A stretch of 64,000 bases of DNA from Oceanihabitans sp. IOP_32 (GTDB lineage: Bacteria; Bacteroidota; Bacteroidia; Flavobacteriales; Flavobacteriaceae): the NCBI RefSeq assembly GCF_009498295.1, contig NZ_CP040813.1:3045001-3109000 (forward strand). Direction: 5' to 3'. How positions within the stretch are numbered: the first letter of the stretch is position 1; each line of letters begins with the position of its first letter. The notes below the pieces were generated by a model. It had not been told where the DNA came from, ran no database searches, and was given only the letters and a program-made list of their open reading frames with translations. Shown one piece after another: positions 9,246-18,228 of the stretch. The translations under genes were made by a program, and so were the position numbers.

Positions 9246-11597
9246 TTAATTTAAATTAATACGCAGGCTAACATTGGGCGTAACTCCCAAAGATCGGGTT
9301 TCAATGGGGGTTATAGAGTTATTGTTATCTAAAGTGTAATAGGTATTGATTATATTTTTTTGATTAAGAATATTCCAAATAGAAACCCCTATTACTGCTC
9401 GCGATGTTTCAGAAATATTAAATTTGTAAGTTGCCGAACAATCTGCACGTAAATAATCTTTTAAATTACTGCTATTTGGTGCTTGATAACTAATGCTGTT
9501 ATCATTTATATTTTCATCTAAGGTAGGTAATGTTGTTGGTTTTCCAGAGTGCCAATTTAAACCCAAAGCTAATTTAAGCCCTTTATAGGTGTAAGAACTG
9601 GATAGCGCTAAGGCATGACGGATATCTACGTTGTTAGGAAAAGGATCGCCCATATTTAATTCAGGGAAGGTATAGTCGTTTCTACTATAAGAATAATTGA
9701 ACCAAGAGCTAAAAAGATGGCTAAATTGTTTGTTAATTAAAACATCTATACCTTTTGCTTGATAGCTTCCAATACTGTTTACAAATTGATACTGGTTTTG
9801 AAACCCTTGACTTCTGGCGGTTATACCATCTACATTTTTAAGGTAGGCTTCGGTACTAATTAATAGCTTGCTTTTGTTGTAATGTATGCCTAATGATACT
9901 TGTTTACTTTTCAATATGGGTACCGGCTGAATCCTTTTATTGTTTATCGTAATAACTTCTTTGTTGTTATTAGATAAAACCCAACGACGTTTTTCAATCC
10001 CTAAAAAATCGTTTTGTAAATCGATAACTTGAGAGGTCGATTGGCTCATAAACTCGCCTAACAATTCAAATCTAAAATGCTTTAAAAATCGTTGGCTAAA
10101 AGTTAATCGCGGTTCGTTTAGTATTAATTTAAATTTCGGGAAGTGGTTTATTCTATTTCCCAACTTTAAATTGGTTTTTGCATTAGTTGATAAAAAAGCA
10201 GCTTCCGCGTAAAGCGAATTGTTTTGAATAACGTCTTTTATAAAGCTTCTAAAAACCGGATTGTTTACATCTTCAAGATTACTAATACCAACTTCTGTAA
10301 ATTGATACCCCGCATTTATGTTTAGTTGGTCGTTTAGTTTATAATTAGCATCTATTTTTATGGTACCATCAACTACTTCGTTTGTTTGAATGAGGCGTTG
10401 GTTGTTTACAATATCGAAATTGGTAGCGTCTAATTCGTAGTTAGTAATATAGAACTGTGTTGTGGTTGAGAGTTTTGGGTTCCAATCTCTTTTGTAGCTT
10501 AACCCTATAGCAGAATTACTTTGAGACAGCTTACTATTTAATATTTCGTTGGTGTTATTTAGGTCGGTTTGCTCTTCAAAATTTAACTTATTAGAGACCT
10601 TTAAAAAGTGAAATCTGAGTTTGTCGGTCTCGCTAATATCGTATAAGAATTTCGCGGTGACATCATAAAAATAAAAGGATTCATTTTTAGCAATAACATT
10701 TGTATTAGCCTGCGTTAAATCGGTATCTTGAAAAATACGTTTTTTATAGAGATTATAGGTTGGGGTCGTGACTAAATCTGTTAATGAGCGCCTTGAAGAT
10801 ATTTGTAACTCGGTGTTTTTTGTTAATGGTATTTTAGCAAAAACATCTGCATTTATTAGGTTTAAGCCGCCTCCAGCTTTAAATTTATTGTCAATTTTGT
10901 TAGACAGCCGCATGTCTACAATACTAGAAATCCCATCGCCATATTTTGCTCGGGTTCCGTTTTTAGATACATTTACTTGTGTTGTTGTGTGTGGATTGAA
11001 AGCAGATATGAGTCCGAAAAAATGACCAGATTGATACATTTTTATACCCTCCCAAAGCAATAGGTTTTGGTCGTGTGTTCCGCCGCGAACATTAATATTC
11101 GTAACCGTTTCATCAATGCTTAAAACTCCCGGAATGGATTGAATCGTTTTTAAAATATCGGGTTCGATTAACCCCGGAATAATGCCAAAATTCTCAGGAT
11201 TTATGGTTATGGTACCATCATTTAATTTTGTAATACCTGTGGTTAAATAGTTTGTTATTACAATTTCGTCAAGTCTTTGAATGTTGTTTTCTAGCCCTTC
11301 ATTAGAGTCTGTTCTAATAACCACAAAGCGGTTGTCTAAAATTTCGAAGTCTAGAGAGGTTTGGTCTTTAAGAACGTTTAAGGCCTCCCTTAATGTTAAA
11401 CCTTTATCTGGAATCGTGGTTTGTTTATGTTTAATATTCGCATCGGCATAAGAAAAACTGATGTTGTAACGGGTTTCAATAATTTTTAGGACAGTAGATA
11501 ACGCCTGTGTTTCTTTCTGTATAGTTTGAGCATTTACAATCAAAATATTCAGAAAAAAAAGCAGTAAAAAAATAGAAATAACACCTTTTTTACTCAC
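9246..11597 (-). CDS. TonB-dependent outer-membrane receptor with STN signalling domain
   Basis: A 783-aa outer-membrane receptor. It has a signal peptide (1-24), an STN domain (about 35-95) that in FecA-type receptors signals to the anti-sigma factor, a TonB-box-like DEIVITN at 110-116, a plug (about 120-235, with NINVRGGTHDQNLLLWEG) and a 22-strand-type barrel. It is shorter than classical SusC proteins and has no SusD partner. The start codon is GTG at 11595-11597, inside the end of fecR (8-nt overlap), so translation is coupled. With the upstream anti-sigma and sigma genes it forms a trans-envelope signalling operon. The ligand is unknown; an iron chelate, glycan or peptide cannot be distinguished. 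Confidence 0.9.
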   Translation of the reverse strand: MSKKGVISIFLLLFFLNILIVNAQTIQKETQALSTVLKIIETRYNISFSYADANIKHKQTTIPDKGLTLREALNVLKDQTSLDFEILDNRFVVIRTDSNEGLENNIQRLDEIVITNYLTTGITKLNDGTITINPENFGIIPGLIEPDILKTIQSIPGVLSIDETVTNINVRGGTHDQNLLLWEGIKMYQSGHFFGLISAFNPHTTTQVNVSKNGTRAKYGDGISSIVDMRLSNKIDNKFKAGGGLNLINADVFAKIPLTKNTELQISSRRSLTDLVTTPTYNLYKKRIFQDTDLTQANTNVIAKNESFYFYDVTAKFLYDISETDKLRFHFLKVSNKLNFEEQTDLNNTNEILNSKLSQSNSAIGLSYKRDWNPKLSTTTQFYITNYELDATNFDIVNNQRLIQTNEVVDGTIKIDANYKLNDQLNINAGYQFTEVGISNLEDVNNPVFRSFIKDVIQNNSLYAEAAFLSTNAKTNLKLGNRINHFPKFKLILNEPRLTFSQRFLKHFRFELLGEFMSQSTSQVIDLQNDFLGIEKRRWVLSNNNKEVITINNKRIQPVPILKSKQVSLGIHYNKSKLLISTEAYLKNVDGITARSQGFQNQYQFVNSIGSYQAKGIDVLINKQFSHLFSSWFNYSYSRNDYTFPELNMGDPFPNNVDIRHALALSSSYTYKGLKLALGLNWHSGKPTTLPTLDENINDNSISYQAPNSSNLKDYLRADCSATYKFNISETSRAVIGVSIWNILNQKNIINTYYTLDNNNSITPIETRSLGVTPNVSLRINLN

Positions 11598-12486
11598 GTT
11601 TTAAGGTTATAGTTTTTTGCGTTTTACTGTAGGTTAATTTTAGAGGTAACGCGATAGATTTTAAAGCTAAGTCTAAATTGTCGTGAGTAAAACTACCTGT
11701 AAATAGTTGGTTTGTATCAATATCTTTAACGTTAAAAGTGACATTGTATTGCCTTTCAAACTCGGCGAGAACTTCTTTAAAAGGAAGGCTTTTAAATTGG
11801 CTTTCGTTGTTAATCCAAGCGGGTTCGAAACGGCTGTCTAATTCTTCATGAATTATGTTTCCGTCCATAACTAAAAAACGGTCTCCAGCCTGTAATTTTG
11901 TTTCTTTTTCTTGGTAGCTTACACCAACTAAGCCTTCGTAACAAACAACTTCAAAATATTGATCTCTTTGTTTTACGTTAAATTGAGTACCATAAACCGC
12001 CACTGTTCCTATTTCTGTAATTACGCTAAAAGTTGCTCCAGTAGCCACTTTAAAAAAGGCTTCGCCATTAAGTTTAACTTTACGCTCGTTTTTCCATTTC
12101 TTTTTATTAAAACTAAGTTGCGATTTGGCATTTAAAGTAACATGTGACGCATCGGGCAATTCAATAACTGTTTTTTGTGCAGATTGTGTAGAGATAGTGG
12201 TGTCTAAAGTTGTTGTATAGAAGTAAACACCTAAAAAAACTGCCAATATTGCAGCAATGCGCATTAGTGGTTTTAACCAATGCGTAGATCGTTTTTTCGT
12301 GTTTTTTAGTTTTGTTAAAACTTGATCGAATTCGATAGCGGTATTAAAGTCTTTGTTTTTAAACGCCTGTAAACTTTTGTTTAGCTTGATTAAATCGTCG
12401 TAATCTTCAAGCTTTTTAAACGCTTCGAGATCCTGATGGTTTAAATCGTGATCCAGCCATTTCGATATTAACTTTTCTTTCTCCAT
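11590..12486 (-). CDS. FecR-type anti-sigma factor
   Basis: A 298-aa membrane-anchored anti-sigma factor. The cytosolic N-terminus (about 1-70) would hold the sigma factor. One membrane span lies near residues 74-92, followed by a periplasmic FecR domain (about 105-195) and a C-terminal DUF4974/STN-like domain (about 225-295, FKSLPFKEVLAEFERQY). It is encoded between the ECF sigma factor and the receptor, overlapping the latter by 8 nt. By analogy with FecIRA, ligand binding to the receptor STN domain would relieve inhibition of the sigma factor. Confidence 0.92.
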   Translation of the reverse strand: MEKEKLISKWLDHDLNHQDLEAFKKLEDYDDLIKLNKSLQAFKNKDFNTAIEFDQVLTKLKNTKKRSTHWLKPLMRIAAILAVFLGVYFYTTTLDTTISTQSAQKTVIELPDASHVTLNAKSQLSFNKKKWKNERKVKLNGEAFFKVATGATFSVITEIGTVAVYGTQFNVKQRDQYFEVVCYEGLVGVSYQEKETKLQAGDRFLVMDGNIIHEELDSRFEPAWINNESQFKSLPFKEVLAEFERQYNVTFNVKDIDTNQLFTGSFTHDNLDLALKSIALPLKLTYSKTQKTITLKRE

Positions 12487-12550
12487 AATTATTTTACACC
12501 TATATAACAGTTAATTTTTGTTTTCTCCTACCCTAAATATTGAGAAAGTA

Positions 12551-13066
12551 TCATAATTCCTTAATATCCTGCCTCAATTTCTTTAAAGCCCCATAAATTC
12601 GTTTTTCAACGGCTTTGGTAGAAATCTCTAAAAGCTCAGCAATTTCTTTAAATCGCTTACCTTCCACACGATTCATCATAAAAGCGACCCGTTGTGCCTC
12701 GGTTAAATTAGCTAATGCCTTTTGTAACTTTTCATTGTATTCGGCTTCTTGCATTAAAAATTCAGGATCTTCATTAGTATATGTTTTTTGTTTGATTTGT
12801 TGGTGTTTTAGAACCACTTTTTGATGCGCAGCTTCATTTAGCATTAAATTATTTGCTGTGGTAAATAAAAAACTTTTAGCCTTATCTGGTGAAATTTTAG
12901 CACAATTTTGCCATAACTTGATAAAAGCGTCTTGTACCTTATCTTTCGGGTTTAGTAAGTCGCCAAATTTGTAGTACAAAAAGTTGTGTAAATCTTTGGC
13001 GTGTTTCGTAAAAAGAGAAGAAAATATACGTTCTTCGCAAATATTATCGTTTAAATTTTTCTCCAT
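12551..13066 (-). CDS. ECF RNA polymerase sigma-70 factor (FecI-like)
   Basis: A 171-aa extracytoplasmic-function sigma factor. Region 2 lies at about 18-85 (DLLNPKDKVQDAFIKLWQN) and region 4 at about 115-168 (RFKEIAELLEISTKAVEKRI), with no region 3, as in the ECF family of Bacteroidota. It is the first gene of the sigma/anti-sigma/receptor operon and is divergent, over 135 bp, from the acidic-repeat lipoprotein. That intergenic region may carry its target promoter. Confidence 0.93.
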   Translation of the reverse strand: MEKNLNDNICEERIFSSLFTKHAKDLHNFLYYKFGDLLNPKDKVQDAFIKLWQNCAKISPDKAKSFLFTTANNLMLNEAAHQKVVLKHQQIKQKTYTNEDPEFLMQEAEYNEKLQKALANLTEAQRVAFMMNRVEGKRFKEIAELLEISTKAVEKRIYGALKKLRQDIKEL

Positions 13067-13201
13067 TTTTATTGGTGATTGGGATACGAAAATAAGGTTT
13101 TTTTACAATTTAAAATTAAAGTTTTTATAAATTAAACTAGGAGTTTTTAAAGTAAACTTGTTATATTATCGAGGTATCCCGTATGAACTAACATTAAAAC
13201 C

Positions 13202-14260
13202 ATGAAAATTAAAATTACAAAGCTGTTAATTGCATTTTTTTTTATGTTTACAGCCTGTCAAGAAGAGATTGTTGAAGTAACACTGCCCAATAATGCGATA
13301 GCACTTTCTGCTAATTCAACATTAACTAATTTGATAGAGGCTACTGCACTAATGGATGGCTCTGGCGATAATATAATTGATAACGCCAGTTGCATAAAAG
13401 TAAAATTACCTGTTACGGTACTGGTTAATGGGCAGGAAATTATTGTGAATTCTGAAAGTGATTTCAATGTGATTGAACAAATTTTTGATGAATTTGAAGA
13501 TGATAATGATGAATTAGAAATTGTTTTTCCAATTACGGTAATTACCATGAGTTATGATGAGATTATTGTAAATTCTGAAGATGATTTAGAGGACTTAATT
13601 GATGACTGTGAAGATGAAAATGAGCTAGATGAGGATATAGAATGTATAGATTTTAAATATCCAATTTCTTTTTCTGTGTACGATGGGAGTTTCCAAGTTA
13701 TAGATGTAATTACCGTTAGAAACGACAATCAAATGTATAATTTTATAGATCGTGTTGAAGAAGAAGAAGTATTTGCCAGCTTTAATTATCCAATTACAAT
13801 GATTTTAGCCGATGCTACCGAAATTGAAGTTAATAGCAATCAAGAATTGGAAAATGCCATTGAAAATGCCGATGGCACCTGCGATGAAGACGACGATAAC
13901 GATTATGATGACGACGATTTCACAAAAGACAGATTAGATACCTATTTAAAAACCTGCACATTAGTGGTGTATGGAATTAAAAGGAATGACCAAGATTATA
14001 CAACACAATATAAAAATTATGCTGTAAGCTTTCGAGCCGATTCTGTTGTAGTAATTCAAGATACTAATGGAAATATTGAAACAGGCACCTGGCAAACAAG
14101 AGACAGTAATAAAGGGACGCTTTTAAATATGGAATTCCCAACCTTAGATGTTTTTAATTTAGAGTGGATTGTGCATGCGCTTTCAGAAGATAAAATTAGG
14201 TTATATCAAACAAACGATAATAAGATTCTTCTTCAAGAAAATTGTAATGTCGTTATTTAA
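13202..14260 (+). CDS. Acidic lipoprotein with four tandem repeats, divergent from the ECF sigma operon
   Basis: A 352-aa lipoprotein: signal peptide with lipobox FTAC, Cys at residue 19. Residues 64-226 hold four repeats of about 40 aa (64-103, 104-146, 148-189, 190-226), each with a core like P(I/V)T followed by EIxVNS and an acidic DL or EL helix. Cysteines close repeats 1 (C64), 3 (C148) and 4 (C227). A run of Asp/Glu (227-240) leads to a C-terminal domain with a TGTWQ motif reminiscent of lipocalin-like barrels. I do not recognise a characterised homologue. Its position suggests it works with the receptor or is controlled by the sigma factor; calcium or metal binding is a guess from the acidic content. 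Confidence 0.8.
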   Translation: MKIKITKLLIAFFFMFTACQEEIVEVTLPNNAIALSANSTLTNLIEATALMDGSGDNIIDNASCIKVKLPVTVLVNGQEIIVNSESDFNVIEQIFDEFEDDNDELEIVFPITVITMSYDEIIVNSEDDLEDLIDDCEDENELDEDIECIDFKYPISFSVYDGSFQVIDVITVRNDNQMYNFIDRVEEEEVFASFNYPITMILADATEIEVNSNQELENAIENADGTCDEDDDNDYDDDDFTKDRLDTYLKTCTLVVYGIKRNDQDYTTQYKNYAVSFRADSVVVIQDTNGNIETGTWQTRDSNKGTLLNMEFPTLDVFNLEWIVHALSEDKIRLYQTNDNKILLQENCNVVI

Positions 14261-14328
14261 AACACTTAATATTTCGATTTAATTTGTCGATATAAGGAGA
14301 TCAAATACGAAACAAATTTGCTTGATAT

Positions 14329-14362
14329 AAGCTGTCAGATTTTTATTTGGCAGCTTTTTTTA
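14329..14362 (+). terminator. Intrinsic terminator after the acidic lipoprotein
   Basis: An 11-bp stem with two G-T pairs (14329-14339 with 14346-14356) and a 6-nt loop, followed by a T run. It lies 70 bp past the stop of the lipoprotein gene. Confidence 0.8.
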
Positions 14363-14617
14363 TTAAAGTTTAACAGCATTTTTAATTTTTTATCATAACA
14401 TAATGCTGAAACATCATAGTAATCTTGAGTACGTTGAAATAAGGAATTTTTTTTGGCTAAGAAGAAAGTAGGAGTTGCTAGAATGGCTTGTTGTAAAAGT
14501 TTAAAAAAATAACTGCAAAAAATCTATATTTTTTTAAATTCTAATGTTACATGATAATTTTAATAGGTTTGTAGCACAAAAGAATAAACGAAGCAAAGAA
14601 AAAACAAAATATTTCGC

Positions 14618-14625
14618 TATTTTTG
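14618..14625 (+). promoter_or_regulatory. Bacteroidota -7 promoter box of ffh
   Basis: TATTTTTG matches the TAnnTTTG consensus. It lies 67 bp upstream of the ffh ATG, giving a leader of about 60 nt. Confidence 0.55.
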
Positions 14626-14692
14626 TGCCTTTATTTTTAATTGCATAATAAAGCGGTAGCAAACCGCCAGTAAACCGAATACTCAAAAAGAT

Positions 14693-16021
14693 ATGTTTAA
14701 TAATTTAAGCGATAAATTAGATAAAGCCTTACACGTTCTTAAAGGGCATGGAAGTATCACAGAAGTTAATGTTGCCGAAACACTAAAAGAAGTTCGTCGC
14801 GCTTTATTAGATGCCGATGTTAACTTTAAAATAGCAAAAGATTTTACCAATAGAGTAAAAGAAAAAGCTTTAGGTGCTAACGTATTAACAACACTTCAGC
14901 CAGGGCAACTCATGGTTAAAATTGTTAAAGACGAGCTTACCGAACTTATGGGTGGCGAAGCAGAAGGCATTAATCTTTCTGGCAATCCAACCGTTATTTT
15001 AATGTCTGGTTTACAAGGTTCTGGTAAAACTACGTTTTCTGGTAAATTGGCTAATTATCTTAAAAATAAAAAAACAAAAAAACCACTTTTAGTAGCTTGC
15101 GACGTGTATCGTCCTGCTGCTATCGATCAATTACACGTAGTAGGTGAACAGATAGGAGTAGAGGTTTTTAGTGACCGAGGAAACAACGACCCTGTCGCGA
15201 TTTCGAAAGCTGCAATTGCACACGCCAAAGCAAATGGATTTAATGTGGTTATTATCGATACCGCTGGTCGTTTAGCTGTAGATGAGGCGATGATGACCGA
15301 GATTTCGAATATTCATAAAGCCATTCAGCCTCAAGAAACCCTATTTGTTGTCGATGCCATGACTGGGCAAGATGCTGTAAATACGGCAAAAGCCTTTAAC
15401 GATACTCTAAATTTTGATGGTGTTATTCTAACAAAATTAGATGGTGATACTCGTGGTGGTGCCGCTATTTCTATTAAAACGGTGGTTAATAAACCAATAA
15501 AGTTTATTGGTACTGGCGAGAAAATGGAAGCTATCGATGTGTTTCACCCTTCACGTATGGCCGAAAGAATTCTCGGTATGGGTGATGTGGTATCGTTAGT
15601 AGAAAGAGCGCAAGAACAATTTGATGAGGTTGAAGCAAGAAAACTTCAGAAAAAAATTGCTAAGAATCAGTTTGGATTTGATGACTTCTTAAGTCAAATA
15701 CAGCAAATCAAGAAAATGGGGAACATGAAAGACCTTGTTGGCATGATTCCAGGCGCTGGAAAAATGATGAAAGATGTGGATATTGATGATGATGCTTTTA
15801 AAGGAATTGAAGCTATTATTCATTCCATGACCCCAAAAGAAAGGTCGAACCCATCTATTATAAATGCAAGCCGAAAAAAACGTATTGGTAAGGGCTCTGG
15901 TACTTCTGTACAAGAAGTAAATCAGTTATTAAAGCAGTTTAACCAAATGAGTAAAATGATGAAGATGATGCAAGGTGGTGGCGGTAAAAAGATGATGCAG
16001 ATGATGCAGGGCTTGAAGTAA
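14693..16021 (+). CDS. ffh: Signal recognition particle protein Ffh
   Basis: Ffh is the GTPase and signal-peptide-binding protein of the signal recognition particle, targeting membrane proteins co-translationally. The 442-aa protein has the N domain, a G domain with P-loop GLQGSGKTT (about 104-112), DTAGR and TKLDGDTRGG, and a methionine-rich M domain ending in MMKMMQGGGGKKMMQMMQ. Length and motifs are full and normal. The start MFNNLSDKLDKAL at 14693 fits the family. It has no operon partner here; the SRP RNA was not found in the window. Confidence 0.98.
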   Translation: MFNNLSDKLDKALHVLKGHGSITEVNVAETLKEVRRALLDADVNFKIAKDFTNRVKEKALGANVLTTLQPGQLMVKIVKDELTELMGGEAEGINLSGNPTVILMSGLQGSGKTTFSGKLANYLKNKKTKKPLLVACDVYRPAAIDQLHVVGEQIGVEVFSDRGNNDPVAISKAAIAHAKANGFNVVIIDTAGRLAVDEAMMTEISNIHKAIQPQETLFVVDAMTGQDAVNTAKAFNDTLNFDGVILTKLDGDTRGGAAISIKTVVNKPIKFIGTGEKMEAIDVFHPSRMAERILGMGDVVSLVERAQEQFDEVEARKLQKKIAKNQFGFDDFLSQIQQIKKMGNMKDLVGMIPGAGKMMKDVDIDDDAFKGIEAIIHSMTPKERSNPSIINASRKKRIGKGSGTSVQEVNQLLKQFNQMSKMMKMMQGGGGKKMMQMMQGLK

Positions 16022-16121
16022 TGAACAGTTGTGGTTTATCGTCTTATTTTCAGTACATTGAGAAGGAAATATAGATTTTAAATAATTTTAACCTGCAAAA
16101 AGACATTTGATTTTGCTAGGG

Positions 16122-16367
16122 TTATTTTCGGTTTGTCGAAATTCTTTCTAAAAAAAGAAACCTATGCTTTAACAGATTAAATAAGAAGAAGTTCACCTTC
16201 AGTAGGTGCTCATCTTTCTGAGGTTTAAAAAAAATAGATATCCAAAACATTTTGTAAGTTAACTTAGAGTTACCGATGGCGAGAATACCAAAACCAATAG
16301 ATAGATGTTGCATTGGCTGGTAACTATATTTCGCCTGAAGAGTATTCAAAATATTAAAAGAAGGCAA
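16122..16367 (-). pseudogene. Possible gene remnant of about 80 codons (unknown)
   Basis: An open frame of about 81 codons on the minus strand that would have to start at TTG. Its start region contains LQAKYSYQPMQHLSIGFG, which recalls the N-terminal beta-strand segment of small Bacteroidota outer-membrane or lipoprotein families (an impression only). There is no ATG or signal peptide, and the upstream side (16371-16418) is a triple 16-bp tandem repeat that shifts the frame. It may be a broken gene end or chance; confidence is low. Confidence 0.3.
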
Positions 16368-16370
16368 AGA

Positions 16371-16418
16371 AATAGGGAAGCTAATAAATAGGGAAGCTAA
16401 TAAATAGGGAAGCTAATA
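16371..16418. repeat. Tandem repeat, 3 x 16 bp
   Basis: Three perfect copies of AATAGGGAAGCTAATA, followed by a partial AAT. The unit is not a multiple of three, so copy-number change would shift any reading frame running through it, including that of the remnant at 16122-16367. Confidence 0.9.
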
Positions 16419-16588
16419 AATTATATGATTAACAACCCGAGTAAATTTGGAGTAAAACCTAAAATTAATTAAACAAATGAGTAAGTCGATAGCTTTAAAA
16501 CGGCGACTCTCGATTTAAAATAAATTACCGCAAGAGTGAGCCGCCAGAGTATAAACTGCTGCCACGACGGCGACTGAAAACTATTTAG

Positions 16589-17470
16589 ATGACGATTTTA
16601 GACGGAAAAAAAACAAGCGACACTATAAAAGATGAAATAGCAAATCGTGTAAGCTCTATGGTAGATAAAGGTGAAAGAGTACCTCATCTTGCTGCGGTTT
16701 TGGTGGGATCAGATGGTGCTAGCTTGACCTATGTTAATGCGAAAGTAAAAGCATGTAAACGTGTTGGCTTTAATTCTACACTTATTGAATTGCCAGAAAA
16801 TACTTCTGAAACAGATTTACTGAAGAAAATTGACGATTTAAACGCCAATGAGGCTATAGATGGGTTTATAGTACAATTACCATTACCAAAGCAAATAGAC
16901 GAACAGAAGGTGTTATTAGCTGTACATCCAGATAAAGATGTCGATGGTTTTCATCCTACAAATGTGGGGAAAATGGTCTTAAGCTTGCCTACATTTTTGC
17001 CAGCAACTCCATACGGAATTATTGAACTACTGGAGCGGTATAAGGTTGAAACCTCGGGTAAAAATGTTGTGGTTTTAGGTAGAAGCCATATTGTAGGTCG
17101 CCCAATTAGTATACTAATGAGCCAAAAAAGAGCGGCTGGTAACGCTACAGTTACCGTAGCGCATAGCCAATCGAAGAACTTGATAAATATTACGAAACAG
17201 GCCGATATTATAGTTGCTGCCATTGGTATTTCTGAGTTTTTAACCGGAGATATGGTTAAAGAGGATGTGGTTATTATAGACGTGGGAATTACACGGGTTT
17301 CTGATCCATCTAAGAAAAGTGGATTTAGACTTGCTGGTGATGTGCATTATGAAAGTGTAAGTAAGAAAGCAAGTTTTATTACTCCTGTTCCTGGTGGTGT
17401 TGGACCAATGACGATTGCCATGCTACTTAAAAATACCTTGTTGGCCCGAGAAAGGCGTAACAATATGTAA
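16589..17470 (+). CDS. folD: Bifunctional methylenetetrahydrofolate dehydrogenase/cyclohydrolase FolD
   Basis: FolD interconverts 5,10-methylene-, methenyl- and 10-formyl-tetrahydrofolate in one-carbon metabolism. The 293-aa protein shows the substrate motif SLTYVNAKVKACKRVGF with the catalytic Lys, QLPLPKQID, the PxTPxGI-like PATPYGIIELL, the NADP-binding GRSHIVGRPI and the terminal TPVPGGVGPMTIAMLL. All parts are present at normal length. It is followed after 23 bp by a YwaF-type membrane gene on the same strand. Confidence 0.97.
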   Translation: MTILDGKKTSDTIKDEIANRVSSMVDKGERVPHLAAVLVGSDGASLTYVNAKVKACKRVGFNSTLIELPENTSETDLLKKIDDLNANEAIDGFIVQLPLPKQIDEQKVLLAVHPDKDVDGFHPTNVGKMVLSLPTFLPATPYGIIELLERYKVETSGKNVVVLGRSHIVGRPISILMSQKRAAGNATVTVAHSQSKNLINITKQADIIVAAIGISEFLTGDMVKEDVVIIDVGITRVSDPSKKSGFRLAGDVHYESVSKKASFITPVPGGVGPMTIAMLLKNTLLARERRNNM

Positions 17471-17493
17471 TCAAAATTATTGGCTTTAATTTT

Positions 17494-18219
17494 ATGATAC
17501 CGGTCTCTGTCTATAATGCGATTTTTTTAGCAAACAGAGTTAAATTTGGAAGTTTAGAGCATGTCGTGCCTATTTTATTGGCCGTTGTATTTGGCATTGT
17601 ATTTATAAACTTCGCGAAACAAAGCTTAGATAAACAGAAACAAAAACGAGTTTTACATGTCTTTGCTTGTTGCATTTCGGGTATTGTTTTAAGTTTTCAT
17701 TTGTATAAAATAAGTCTAGGTCATTATAATATTAAAACCGACTTACCTCTGTATTTATGTAGTATGTTGGCTTTATTGGTCCCCGTATTTACTTACTACA
17801 GAAAGTTTTGGATGTTCGAAATATTATTATTTTGGATTATTGCGGCAACAACGCAAGGGGTTTTAACACCAGATATTCCAGAAGGTTTTCCGAGTTTTGA
17901 TTACTTTAGGTATTGGGTGGTACACTTGGGACTTCTAATCATTATTACATACGCCATTTTTGTGTATAGAATGCGACCTAAATTTAAAAGTGTTTTTAAA
18001 TCTTTTGTTGCTTTGCAAATATACGTGGTGCTAATTATGCTTATGAATGACGTTCTAGATGCTAATTATTTTTATTTGAATGAAAAACCTGAATCGGCTT
18101 CTTTATTAGATTATTTTGGTGAATGGCCACTTTATATTGTCGTGGTACAATTATTAGCAATTCCTTATTTTTTACTAATCTACTCTAGTTTTTTTTGGTT
18201 TAAAAAACGATTTAAATAG
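17494..18219 (+). CDS. TIGR02206/YwaF-type integral membrane protein
   Basis: A 241-aa protein with about six to seven hydrophobic helices. The block LPLYLCSMLALLVP and the later FPSFDYFRYWVVHLG are characteristic of the conserved TIGR02206 (YwaF) family, whose function is not established. It begins 23 bp after folD and is probably co-transcribed. It is convergent with the broken VOC gene. Confidence 0.78.
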   Translation: MIPVSVYNAIFLANRVKFGSLEHVVPILLAVVFGIVFINFAKQSLDKQKQKRVLHVFACCISGIVLSFHLYKISLGHYNIKTDLPLYLCSMLALLVPVFTYYRKFWMFEILLFWIIAATTQGVLTPDIPEGFPSFDYFRYWVVHLGLLIIITYAIFVYRMRPKFKSVFKSFVALQIYVVLIMLMNDVLDANYFYLNEKPESASLLDYFGEWPLYIVVVQLLAIPYFLLIYSSFFWFKKRFK

Positions 18220-18228
18220 CTTGAGGTA

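Larger units (their letters stand above)
14261..14692. other. Intergenic region upstream of ffh
   Basis: About 430 bp holding the lipoprotein terminator (14329-14362) and, near its end, the presumed ffh promoter (14618-14625). The middle part is AT-rich with no gene or RNA I can support. Confidence 0.5.
16022..16588. other. Intergenic region between ffh and folD
   Basis: About 570 bp with only the possible remnant (16122-16367) and the 3 x 16-bp repeat. Towards folD the sequence becomes richer in CGGCGAC/CCGCC words (about 16500-16577), which may form local hairpins, but no terminator or RNA gene could be assigned. Confidence 0.45.
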
